In this document: positions 27,680 through 34,993 of the stretch, piece by piece
Layout of the letters: every line of letters begins with the position of its first letter
How positions within the stretch are numbered: the first letter of the stretch is position 1
NCBI GenBank assembly: GCA_963722665.1
Contig: CAVRNW010000007.1
Span: forward strand, 1 to 64,000
Direction: 5' to 3'
DNA length: 64,000 nucleotides
Source of the DNA: Site-B1 sp963722665
GTDB lineage: Bacteria > Bacteroidota > Bacteroidia > Flavobacteriales > Flavobacteriaceae
The notes under the pieces: generated by a model
Databases searched by the model: none
Seen by the model: only the letters and a program-made list of their open reading frames with translations
What the model was told of the DNA's origin: nothing
Position numbers and translations under genes: made by a program

Positions 27680-28015
27680 ATGTCATTAGAAAACAGCCCT
27701 ATAAGAACTAAAAGTTTTCAATTCGCTTGTGAGATTGTTAATTTTAGTGACAAATTAAAAGAAAATAAAGATTTTGAGTTAGCATCTCAGTTGTTAAGAA
27801 GCGGAACGAGTATTGGAGCTAATACAAGAGAAGCTCAAAGAGGTGTTAGTACAAAGGATTTTAAATATAAATTTGGTATTGCTTTAAAGGAAGCGGATGA
27901 AACTAAATATTGGTTAGAGATTCTTGAAGCAACTGGACGAGAAGTACCAAAAGAAATGATGAACAAGTGTGAAGAGTTAATTAGAATTTTAGTAGCAATT
28001 ATTAAAAACTCATAA
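27680..28015 (+). CDS. four-helix-bundle protein (23S rRNA intervening-sequence/IVP family)
   Basis: A 111-residue, all-helical protein of the IVP/S23 family (TIGR02436-type), recognised by LASQLLRSGTSIGANTREAQRG (about residues 34-55) and FKYKFGIALKEADETKYWLEIL (61-82). Relatives are encoded inside intervening sequences of 23S rRNA genes and at scattered chromosomal sites; a related bundle acts as the accessory protein Avd of diversity-generating retroelements. Its own function is not established. Here it sits between atpA and atpG, on the same strand and within the operon, framed by CACTCATAAC-like repeats. It is not part of the ATP synthase, and I read it as an inserted small cassette. No reverse transcriptase is nearby. 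Confidence 0.9.
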   Translation: MSLENSPIRTKSFQFACEIVNFSDKLKENKDFELASQLLRSGTSIGANTREAQRGVSTKDFKYKFGIALKEADETKYWLEILEATGREVPKEMMNKCEELIRILVAIIKNS

Positions 28016-28016
28016 T

Positions 28017-28035
28017 TCAACACTCCTAACTCATA
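28017..28035. repeat. right flank repeat of the four-helix-bundle insertion
   Basis: TTCAACACTCCTAACTCATAA resembles TCAACACTCATAACCTATAA at 27651-27670 on the same strand. It lies between the bundle gene's stop and the atpG start at 28045. Confidence 0.45.
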
Positions 28036-28044
28036 AATTAAAAA

Positions 28045-28905
28045 ATGGCAAACTTAAAAGAAATACGTAACAGGATAGCATCGGTTTCTTCAACAATGCA
28101 GATAACCAGTGCCATGAAAATGGTATCTGCTGCAAAATTAAAGAAAGCTCAGGATGCCATAACTGCTATGCGTCCTTATGCTGATAAACTCACTGAGCTT
28201 CTTCAAAGTTTAAGTGCGAGCTTAGATGCTGATTCCGGCAATAAATTTTCTACACAAAGAGAGGTAAAAAAGGTCCTTGTTGTTACAATAACGTCTAACA
28301 GAGGTTTATGTGGAGCCTTTAATTCAAACATTATAAAGGAATCTTATAAATTAGCCGATGAAAAGTATGCCAATCAGGAAGTTTCCTTCTTGACCATTGG
28401 TAAAAAAGCTAAAGATGCCTTATCAAAAAAATATAATGTAATTGAAAACCATAGTGATGTCTATGATGATTTGACCTTTGAAAATACAGCAGAAATAGCC
28501 CAAATGTTAATGGATAAATTTGTTGATGCAGATTTTGATAAAATTGAGTTAGTATACAATAAGTTTAAAAATGCTGCCACCCAAATAATTATGCATGAAC
28601 AATTTTTGCCAATTGTTCCGGTTGAGAATGCTAGTAATGTAAATGTGGATTATATCTTTGAGCCAACTAAAGTTGAAATTGTGGAAACTTTAATTCCAAA
28701 ATCCTTAAAAACTCAACTTTATAAGGCTATCCGTGATTCTTTTGCAAGCGAACATGGAGCACGTATGACAGCAATGCATAAAGCAACAGATAATGCCACT
28801 GAACTAAGAGATCAGCTTAAATTAACGTATAACAAAGCTAGACAAGCAGCAATAACCAATGAAATACTTGAGATTGTTGGAGGCGCAGAAGCACTTAATA
28901 ATTAG
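28045..28905 (+). CDS. atpG: F-type ATP synthase subunit gamma
   Basis: A 286-residue central rotor shaft of F1. The N-terminal helix ANLKEIRNRIASVSSTMQIT and AMKMVSAAKLKKAQ are the family signature, TSNRGLCGAFNSNI lies near residue 90-105, and the C-terminal helix has SEHGARMTAMHKATDNA, LTYNKARQAAITNEILEIVGGAEAL. Full length and in frame. It is the last gene of this operon: a REP-like palindrome and an intrinsic terminator follow. Confidence 0.96.
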   Translation: MANLKEIRNRIASVSSTMQITSAMKMVSAAKLKKAQDAITAMRPYADKLTELLQSLSASLDADSGNKFSTQREVKKVLVVTITSNRGLCGAFNSNIIKESYKLADEKYANQEVSFLTIGKKAKDALSKKYNVIENHSDVYDDLTFENTAEIAQMLMDKFVDADFDKIELVYNKFKNAATQIIMHEQFLPIVPVENASNVNVDYIFEPTKVEIVETLIPKSLKTQLYKAIRDSFASEHGARMTAMHKATDNATELRDQLKLTYNKARQAAITNEILEIVGGAEALNN

Positions 28906-28908
28906 CAC

Positions 28909-28933
28909 ATTCCTGCGCATGCAGGAATCTCAT
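28909..28933. repeat. REP-like palindrome, ATTCCTGC family, copy 1
   Basis: ATTCCTGC-GCAT-GCAGGAAT forms an 8-bp stem and is followed by TCTCAT. The same core with the same TCTCAT tail occurs at 32111-32135, and a shorter relative occurs at 32552-32565. Confidence 0.75.
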
Positions 28934-28950
28934 ACAATATAAAGAAGAAA

Positions 28951-28976
28951 GTCTCATTTTAAGTGAGGCTTTTTTT
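28951..28976 (+). terminator. intrinsic terminator of the ATP synthase operon
   Basis: GTCTCA pairs with TGAGGC across a 7-base loop (one G-U pair) and is followed by seven T. It lies 46 bases after the atpG stop. Confidence 0.7.
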
Positions 28977-29022
28977 ATAGAATAATTTTTTGACCATAAT
29001 AATAAACCAAAACTCAACCATA

Positions 29023-29565
29023 ATGAAGTTGAAAAAACAAGTATTAATCCCTTTTCTGTTTCTTACAGTTTTAAGCTTCTCACAACAAAAAGGAGATTTT
29101 ACAATTTCAGTTGCATTATCACCTTTCACAACACAAGGTTCAAATTCAGATGATTTCGGGCTAATTGGTAAAGCAGGATTAGAATTCTTTTTATCTGATA
29201 AAGTATCATTTTCCGGGAGTTTTTTCACTTCTAACAATACAATAATTAACAATGAAGGTGGAAAAACTATAAACTCATATGGTTTTATTCCATCAGTTCA
29301 ATATTATTTCTTTGATAAACCAAAACTTAATGTATTTGGACAATTGGGTTACGGTTTTGGTTTTGAAGACCTTACAAGAAATTTTGGGGATATAGAAAAT
29401 AGTGCATTAACTATTTTTAGTTTTGGAGCAGGAATTAATTACAAACTGAATGAAAAACTGTTTTTACAATTGTCATTGCCATATTTTAAAGCAAAAAACA
29501 TTACTATTAATGAAAATGCCGCAGATGGTGTTGCGGTGTTTTTAGGTTTTGATTTCAAACTATAA
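29023..29565 (+). CDS. outer-membrane beta-barrel protein
   Basis: A 180-residue secreted protein with a clear Sec signal (MKLKKQVLIPFLFLTVLSFS, cleavage near QQ) and a mature part of alternating hydrophobic strands. Examples are AGLEFFLSDKVSFSGSFF, GFIPSVQYYFFDKPKLNVFG and FLQLSLPYFKAKNITI, ending in the C-terminal aromatic pattern FLGFDFKL. It has the size and pattern of the small OmpX/OmpW-like barrels common in Bacteroidota. The start ATG 29023 is preferred over an upstream frame extension because it begins the signal peptide. No specific function can be assigned. Confidence 0.72.
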   Translation: MKLKKQVLIPFLFLTVLSFSQQKGDFTISVALSPFTTQGSNSDDFGLIGKAGLEFFLSDKVSFSGSFFTSNNTIINNEGGKTINSYGFIPSVQYYFFDKPKLNVFGQLGYGFGFEDLTRNFGDIENSALTIFSFGAGINYKLNEKLFLQLSLPYFKAKNITINENAADGVAVFLGFDFKL

Positions 29566-29624
29566 TTGCGAGGCTTTTTTATGGAATAGATTTTGATTTA
29601 ATATCTTTAAATAAATATATCCGG

Positions 29625-30131
29625 ATGAAAAATATTATCAAAGTATTGTTATTAACTGTAGTTGCAACAACTTTTTGCCAATGCACCAGTGCGCAAAAAC
29701 TACAAGAAAAAGTACCGTTTAAAATAGGGAATGTTTACTATCAACATTGGGTTGCCGGGATACAAGGCGGCGGATCCGGAGTTAATATTTTTATACCAAT
29801 TGATAATTCAGATAACACGATACAACTGGACAGCGTTTATTTTATAGGAAAAGTATCTAAACTGGAGTCTAAGCCTAATACACCCGACTTATTTATCGGC
29901 AGATTCATGTCAGCAGCCAACCAAAAAAAGGATATTATAATGAGCGATGAGCCAAATGCTGAATATGGCAATGAATTACCGGAAGAAATAAAGAAGACCC
30001 CATTTGAATTAAAACCAAATGAGTGTGTTATAAGCTATGTTGAAGATGGTAAAACAAAGCACTTTAAAATTACAAATATCACTGAAAAGAAAGCAGAGTT
30101 TTATCCAAGCGCACCTCCAAAAAAGCAATAA
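29625..30131 (+). CDS. hypothetical secreted protein (possible lipoprotein)
   Basis: A 168-residue protein with an N-terminal export signal (IIKVLLLTVVATTFCQCTS). Cys17 and Cys19 are candidates for lipid attachment, but the preceding TFC does not fit the lipobox well. The mature part has VPFKIGNVYYQHWVAGIQGGGSG and a basic C-terminus. I recognise no named domain. Similar proteins of this size occur in Flavobacteriia, and the neighbour downstream is a flippase, but no functional link is evident. The end is close to the flippase start (61 bases). Confidence 0.65.
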   Translation: MKNIIKVLLLTVVATTFCQCTSAQKLQEKVPFKIGNVYYQHWVAGIQGGGSGVNIFIPIDNSDNTIQLDSVYFIGKVSKLESKPNTPDLFIGRFMSAANQKKDIIMSDEPNAEYGNELPEEIKKTPFELKPNECVISYVEDGKTKHFKITNITEKKAEFYPSAPPKKQ

Positions 30132-30191
30132 TTTATGGCGTTGCAAAACGTTTTATAAAAACGTATTTTTAGCAGAACAAATTTTTTATTC

Positions 30192-31619
30192 TTGGGCGCA
30201 CTTAAAAGGTTCTTTAAAGACACGATCATTTATGGTTTGGCTACTGTATTACCTAGACTCATGAATTTTATTTTAGTACCTCTGCACACAGGGACTTTGG
30301 CTACAAAAGATTATTCAGATAACACGATTTTCTATGTTTATGCTGCTTTTTTCAATGTGCTTCTTACTTATGGAATGGAAACTGCTTTTTTCCGTTTTTT
30401 CAGCAAAAGCAAGGAAAAAGACACCGTTTTTTCTACTGCATTAATAAGTTTGACTATAACAACTATTTTATTTTTAGCAGTTGTGATCCTCTTTAATAAT
30501 CAGCTGGCAAGCCTTGTGAATTTAGATCAAACCTATTTCAATCTATTGATTGGCGTATTGGCGCTGGACACATTGGTCGTCGTGCCTTTCGCTTATTTGA
30601 GGGCGACGGGAAGACCAATAAAATTCACACTGATCAAACTAAGTAATATAAGCATTTATGTGCTTTTGAATTTTTTGTTTTTATGGGCAATTCCTAAATA
30701 TGGAATTGATTTTTCGGGTTATGATAAAACAGATCTCGTTAAGTATATCTTTATTTCCAATTTAGCAGCCAGTATATTTACTTTATTACTGTTATCTCCT
30801 TACTTTTTCAGAACAAAATTGCAATTCAGTACTACTATTTTCAAAAAGTTAGTAAATTATGGATGGCCAATTATGGTTGCCGGATTAGCCTATGTGATTA
30901 ATGAAAATTTTGACAAATGGCTGCTTCCTGACATGTTGGGAAAAGAAATCAATGGAGCTTATAGTGGATGTTATAAAATAGCCGTTTTTATGACCATTTT
31001 TATTCAGGCATTCCGACTAGGAGCTGAACCATTCTTCTTTAATCATGCTAAAGAAAAGAATGCAAAAGAAACATACGCAACAATCATGAAATACTTTGTG
31101 ATTTTTGGAAGTTTGATGCTCGTCTTTATAATGGCTTATTTGAACCTTTTTAAAGAATTGATCGTTCGTGATGAAAGCTATTGGGTGGCTATCGATATAG
31201 TTCCAATAGTATTGCTTGCTAATTTATGTCTTGGTATCTATTTCAATTTAGCTATATGGTATAAATTGACTGATAGAACTCAATATGGCATGTATTTGTC
31301 AATTGTTGGCGCCGTTATAACTATAGCATTTAATTATATTATGATACCCAAAATTGGCTTTATGGCATCAGCATGGGCAACCTTGGCAGCATATGGCTGT
31401 ATGATGGTATTATCCTATATGATTGGACAAAAAAAGTACAAAGTGCCATATGATTTGAGACGGATACTTAGTTATTTGATATTAGCAATTGCATTATCAA
31501 TTCTTACTTTAATAACTAACACAAACTATTATCTAAACAGCTTATTAGTTTTATTATTTTTGGCAATTGTAATTGTATCAGAAAAAAAGGAATTAGAACA
31601 ATTCTTAAAAAATAAATAA
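30192..31619 (+). CDS. oligosaccharide flippase family protein (Wzx-like)
   Basis: A 475-residue inner-membrane protein with 12-14 hydrophobic helices of the polysaccharide-transport MOP/MATE superfamily. FKDTIIYGLATVLPRLMNFILVPLHT at the start is the typical first amphipathic-plus-membrane segment. It would flip lipid-linked sugars across the inner membrane. It stands about 20 kb from the polysaccharide locus, next to dut and a sugar nucleotidyltransferase, a conserved order in Flavobacteriia, so it may serve a different glycan. The start is TTG 30192, immediately before GALKRFFKDT; no upstream ATG in frame. Confidence 0.88.
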   Translation: MGALKRFFKDTIIYGLATVLPRLMNFILVPLHTGTLATKDYSDNTIFYVYAAFFNVLLTYGMETAFFRFFSKSKEKDTVFSTALISLTITTILFLAVVILFNNQLASLVNLDQTYFNLLIGVLALDTLVVVPFAYLRATGRPIKFTLIKLSNISIYVLLNFLFLWAIPKYGIDFSGYDKTDLVKYIFISNLAASIFTLLLLSPYFFRTKLQFSTTIFKKLVNYGWPIMVAGLAYVINENFDKWLLPDMLGKEINGAYSGCYKIAVFMTIFIQAFRLGAEPFFFNHAKEKNAKETYATIMKYFVIFGSLMLVFIMAYLNLFKELIVRDESYWVAIDIVPIVLLANLCLGIYFNLAIWYKLTDRTQYGMYLSIVGAVITIAFNYIMIPKIGFMASAWATLAAYGCMMVLSYMIGQKKYKVPYDLRRILSYLILAIALSILTLITNTNYYLNSLLVLLFLAIVIVSEKKELEQFLKNK

Positions 31620-31620
31620 A

Positions 31621-31664
31621 TGTCATGCTGTCCCGATATTTATCGGGATTGTCGAAGCATCTCA
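31621..31664. repeat. palindromic intergenic repeat, TCCCGATA family, copy 1
   Basis: TCCCGATA-TT-TATCGGGA (31631-31648) sits inside a larger unit beginning TGTCATGCTG and ending GTCGAAGCATCTC. A related ATCCCGATA stem occurs at 51641-51660. It lies between the flippase and dut genes. Confidence 0.7.
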
Positions 31665-31675
31665 AATATAGATAA

Positions 31676-32110
31676 ATGAAAATTAAAATAATCAATAAAT
31701 CCAAACACGCTTTACCAAACTATGAAACTATAGCTTCAGCGGGAATGGATTTACGAGCAAGCATAGACGAATCAATCACGCTTAAACCACTTGAAAGAAT
31801 TATTGTGAAAACGGGACTATTCATTGAATTACCAATTGGCTATGAAGCACAGGTTCGTCCGCGTAGTGGTTTGGCAGCCAAAAAAGGAATATCAGTTTTA
31901 AACGCTCCAGGCACGATTGATGCAGATTATAGAGGAGAAATAGGTGTGATTCTGGTTAATTTATCCAATGAGAATTTTACAATTGAAAATGGTGAACGAG
32001 TAGCACAATTGGTCATTGCAAAACATGAACGTGCTGAATGGCTTGAAGTAGATGAACTATCAGAAACATCAAGAGGTGAAGGGGGATTTGGAAGTACAGG
32101 AACTAAATAA
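31676..32110 (+). CDS. dut: dUTP diphosphatase
   Basis: A 144-residue trimeric dUTPase that hydrolyses dUTP to dUMP and keeps uracil out of DNA. The five family motifs are visible: ASAGMDLRA (motif 1), RPRSGLAAKKGI (motif 2), NAPGTIDADYRGEIGVIL (motif 3, with the catalytic Asp and Tyr), NGERVAQLVI (motif 4) and the C-terminal glycine-rich RGEGGFGSTG (motif 5). Full length. It lies between the two types of palindromic repeats. Confidence 0.96.
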   Translation: MKIKIINKSKHALPNYETIASAGMDLRASIDESITLKPLERIIVKTGLFIELPIGYEAQVRPRSGLAAKKGISVLNAPGTIDADYRGEIGVILVNLSNENFTIENGERVAQLVIAKHERAEWLEVDELSETSRGEGGFGSTGTK

Positions 32111-32135
32111 ATTCCTGCGTACGCAGGAATCTCAT
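32111..32135. repeat. REP-like palindrome, ATTCCTGC family, copy 2
   Basis: ATTCCTGCGTACGCAGGAAT (32111-32130) is a perfect 20-bp palindrome followed by CTCAT. The core and tail match copy 1 at 28909-28933. It starts directly after the dut stop codon. Confidence 0.8.
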
Positions 32136-32199
32136 AGTAAATAGAAACTGTCAAAATGAGTAAGCCAAAAACTTAACAGATTTTATTAAAATAGATTGG

Positions 32200-32207
32200 T
32201 AGCTTTG
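32200..32207 (+). promoter_or_regulatory. -7 box for the GIY-YIG gene
   Basis: TAGCTTTG matches TAnnTTTG and lies 7 bases before ATG 32214. This would give a nearly leaderless message, so the call is tentative. Confidence 0.35.
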
Positions 32208-32213
32208 AAAAAT

Positions 32214-32531
32214 ATGAAATATTGGTACGTCTATATAATGAACAATAAACCAAATGGTGTTTTATATATTGGCGTATCAGATGATATTGAAGAAAGAGTA
32301 AAAGAACATAAACTAAAAGTTTATCCAAACTCTTTTACTGCAAAGTATAATTGCGATAAGCTGATATATTTTGAAGAGTTCGAGGATGGAAGTATTGCAG
32401 AAAAAAGAGAAAGAACTTTTAAAAAATGGAAAAGAGAGTGGAAAATCGAACTCATAGAAGAAATGAATCCAAATTGGGCTGATTTGAGTTTAAATTGGAA
32501 TTTAAATTTTAATAAATTAAGAGAATTATAG
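32214..32531 (+). CDS. GIY-YIG nuclease family protein
   Basis: A single-domain GIY-YIG endonuclease-like protein of 105 residues. The motif appears as YVYIM followed by GVLYIGVS (residues about 4-21), the Arg is in DDIEERVKEHK, and the metal-binding Glu lies in SIAEKRERTFKKWKREWKIELIE (about 66-88). The size and sequence match the UPF0213/YhbQ-like small family that is abundant in Bacteroidota. It probably nicks structured or repetitive DNA, but the substrate is unknown. A perfect 20-bp palindrome lies 83 bases before it and another palindrome 20 bases after it, which may be meaningful (see findings). ATG 32214 is chosen over TTG 32196. Confidence 0.88.
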   Translation: MKYWYVYIMNNKPNGVLYIGVSDDIEERVKEHKLKVYPNSFTAKYNCDKLIYFEEFEDGSIAEKRERTFKKWKREWKIELIEEMNPNWADLSLNWNLNFNKLREL

Positions 32532-32551
32532 TTTAACCTAATAAAAAGATA

Positions 32552-32565
32552 CCTGCTTTCGCAGG
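32552..32565. repeat. short REP-like palindrome, CCTGC-TTTC-GCAGG
   Basis: A 5-bp stem with a TTTC loop, followed by CATG. It is related to the ATTCCTGC copies at 28909 and 32111 and lies just before the start codon of the nucleotidyltransferase gene. Confidence 0.6.
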
Positions 32566-32572
32566 CATGCGT

Positions 32573-33592
32573 ATGAAAATAATAGTACCAATGGCAGGTC
32601 GAGGTTCTCGATTAAGACCACATAGTTTAACAGTACCAAAACCATTAATTCCCGTTGCAGGACAACCAATTGTACATCGATTGGTCAAGGATATTGTGAA
32701 AGTTGTCAAGCAGCCGGTTGATGAAATCGCATTTGTTTTGGGCGATCCGGCATTTTTTGGTGATGAAGTTGTCGATAGCTTAAAAGATCTTGCAATTAGT
32801 TTAGGCGCAAAAGCTTCCATTTATAGACAGTTAGATCCTTTAGGAACAGGGCACGCTATTATGTGTGCCAAGGACTCACTTTCCGGACCGGCAGTAATTG
32901 CCTATGCAGATACTTTAATAAGGGCAAACTTTAATTTAGATCCTGATGCCGATGCTGTAATTTGGGTAAAACAGGTTGACAAACCGGAAGCTTTTGGCGT
33001 AGTTAAATTAAATGATAAGAACGAAATAGTTGAATTGGTAGAAAAACCAAAGAACTTTGTAAGTGATTTAGCGGTAATCGGAATATACTACTTTAAAGAA
33101 GTTGGCGTTTTAAAACAGGAATTACAACATGTTTTGGACAACAATATTGTAAATGGAGGGGAATATCAGATAAATGATGGAATTAAAGGTATGATGGCTA
33201 AAGGAAAGGTGTTTAAAACAGGGCAAGTGAATGAATGGATGGACTGCGGAAACAAACCAGTTACCATTGAAACCAATACAAGAATGTTAGGCTTTTTAAA
33301 AGCGGATAATGAAGAAGAATTGATTGCAAGCTCGGTAAAACTAGACAATTCAAAAATTATTGAACCTTGTTTTATAGGTGAAAATGTCACACTTAAAAAC
33401 ACTGTCATAGGGCCAAATGTGTCAATAGGAAAAGATTGTAGTATTGTAAATTCAACTGTTAAAAACAGCTTGATCCAAACGAATACAACTATAAAAAATG
33501 CGAATTTAAACGAAGCCATGATAGGCAATAATGTTGTTTTTGATGGCAATTTCACTAAAATAAGTATTGGTGACTATTCGGTTTTGGAATAG
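32573..33592 (+). CDS. sugar-phosphate nucleotidyltransferase
   Basis: A 339-residue NDP-sugar pyrophosphorylase. The N-terminal Rossmann domain has KIIVPMAGRGSRLRPHSLT (residues 2-20, GxGxRxxP-type loop) and PKPLIPVAGQPIV with the catalytic Lys. LDPLGTGHAI and IAYADTLI give the nucleotide- and metal-binding sites. The C-terminal part (about 255-339) shows hexapeptide-type repeats (IGENVTLKNTVIGPNVSIGKD) of a left-handed beta helix. It activates a sugar-1-phosphate with UTP, dTTP or GTP; the exact substrate cannot be read. The start is ATG 32573 (MKIIVPM); an ATG six bases earlier lies next to the palindrome. Confidence 0.88.
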   Translation: MKIIVPMAGRGSRLRPHSLTVPKPLIPVAGQPIVHRLVKDIVKVVKQPVDEIAFVLGDPAFFGDEVVDSLKDLAISLGAKASIYRQLDPLGTGHAIMCAKDSLSGPAVIAYADTLIRANFNLDPDADAVIWVKQVDKPEAFGVVKLNDKNEIVELVEKPKNFVSDLAVIGIYYFKEVGVLKQELQHVLDNNIVNGGEYQINDGIKGMMAKGKVFKTGQVNEWMDCGNKPVTIETNTRMLGFLKADNEEELIASSVKLDNSKIIEPCFIGENVTLKNTVIGPNVSIGKDCSIVNSTVKNSLIQTNTTIKNANLNEAMIGNNVVFDGNFTKISIGDYSVLE

Positions 33593-33638
33593 AAATTGAA
33601 TTAACATTTTGAGCATTACTTGGAATCTCAAATTTAAA

Positions 33639-34991
33639 ATGAACACAAAACATTACATATTCATTGTACTCTTCGGAATTTTTATAATTCCAAATATAAC
33701 ATTTGCGCAAATTGGACAGGAACCTGAAGATGATCTGGGTGATGTCACTGATGAATATCAGGAACTTTTTTTTGAAGCTCTCAAGCAAAAAGCCATTGAA
33801 AATTATGACAGATCGGTTGAGGCCCTTTTAAAGTGTATTAATATTGATGATTCCCAAGCCGTGCTGTATTTTGAATTGGGAAAGAACTACAAGCAGCTAA
33901 AAAACTTTGGAGAAGCGGAAGACGCCTTTAAGGAAGCTATATCAAAAGAACCGGAGAACGAATGGTATCTTGATGAATTATACGATGTTTATTACCAGCA
34001 GCGAGACTATGATAAAGCTGTAAAAACTGTCAAACAGCTGGTAAAGTATCATCCTGACTATAAGGAAGATCTGGCATCTCTTTATTTGCGAATGAGAAAG
34101 TATAATTCGGCGCTTAAGATTCTGGATGAAATAGACGCAGAACAGGGAGTGTCATTTGAGCGTGACAGAATGAGAAACCAAATATATAACGCTACCGGTA
34201 AAACAAAGGACAGAATAGAAAATCTGGAGGGACGTGTAGAAAATAATCCGGATAAAGAATCTAACTATTTGAATTTGATTTACAGATATAGCGAAAGCGG
34301 CGATAAGGAAAAAGCCTTTGAAACGGCTAAATCATTGCTTGAGGTCAATCCGGAATCACAACTGGTACATCTGGCTCTGTATAAGTTCTATTTAGATGAT
34401 AATGATGCGGAAAAGGCTGTTGAATCCATGAAAATAGTTTTAAAGAGCACAAAAATAAAAGCAGATGCAAAAGTTAAAGTTTTAAGCGATTTTATCCGAT
34501 TTGTTAGTAATAACCCGGAATATGAGGAGGATCTTTTAGATGCCACTACCTTGGTAAGTGAAACAGATAATGGTAAAACCAATGTAGAACTAGCACAATA
34601 CTACCTATTAAAAGGAGATAAAGAAACAGCCTTAAGATATTATGAAACCGCCTTGAAATATGAAGGAGATAATTTTGGCATACTTAGAAACATTTTACTG
34701 CTTTACATTGATTTGAAAGAATATCAGAAGGCCGCCGATAAAAGTACAGAAACAATAGACCTGTTTCCTTCACAGCCGGTACTTTACCTTATAAAAGGTG
34801 TGTCATTGAATAATCTGGATAAACCAAAACAAGCAATTAGTGTGTTGGAAGAAGGCATCGATTATATTATTGATGATGATAAAATGCTTTCAGACTATTA
34901 CAAGCAAATAAGTTTGGCCCATGCAGCGATGAACCATGCTAATAAGGCTGAAGAATTTGCTAGAAAGGCTAATGAATTAGTAAAGGAATAG
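33639..34991 (+). CDS. secreted tetratricopeptide repeat protein
   Basis: A 450-residue periplasmic or outer-membrane-associated TPR protein. It starts with a signal peptide (YIFIVLFGIFIIPNITFAQ, cleavage after Ala), then about ten TPR-like helical pairs, for example AVLYFELGKNYKQLKNFGEA, DLASLYLRMRKYNSALKIL and TALRYYETALKYEGDN. No enzyme domain is present. ATG 33639 is chosen because the signal peptide starts there. It is followed after two bases by the DUF4292 lipoprotein and then EnvC; this conserved trio suggests a role in cell-envelope or cell-wall work, though the specific function is unknown. Confidence 0.82.
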   Translation: MNTKHYIFIVLFGIFIIPNITFAQIGQEPEDDLGDVTDEYQELFFEALKQKAIENYDRSVEALLKCINIDDSQAVLYFELGKNYKQLKNFGEAEDAFKEAISKEPENEWYLDELYDVYYQQRDYDKAVKTVKQLVKYHPDYKEDLASLYLRMRKYNSALKILDEIDAEQGVSFERDRMRNQIYNATGKTKDRIENLEGRVENNPDKESNYLNLIYRYSESGDKEKAFETAKSLLEVNPESQLVHLALYKFYLDDNDAEKAVESMKIVLKSTKIKADAKVKVLSDFIRFVSNNPEYEEDLLDATTLVSETDNGKTNVELAQYYLLKGDKETALRYYETALKYEGDNFGILRNILLLYIDLKEYQKAADKSTETIDLFPSQPVLYLIKGVSLNNLDKPKQAISVLEEGIDYIIDDDKMLSDYYKQISLAHAAMNHANKAEEFARKANELVKE

Positions 34992-34993
34992 AT

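Noticed and set aside
27680..28015. Diversity-generating retroelement suggested by an Avd-like bundle protein
   Set aside because: No reverse transcriptase, template repeat or variable repeat is nearby, and the sequence fits the IVP branch.
31927..32154. Minus-strand frame opposite dut
   Set aside because: Its start is the translation of the ATTCCTGC palindrome (IPAYAGI) and the rest is a shadow of dut.
32533..32820. Minus-strand frame opposite the nucleotidyltransferase beginning of the gene
   Set aside because: It runs through the REP-like palindrome (giving the typical MPAKAGI peptide) and lies opposite a well-supported gene.
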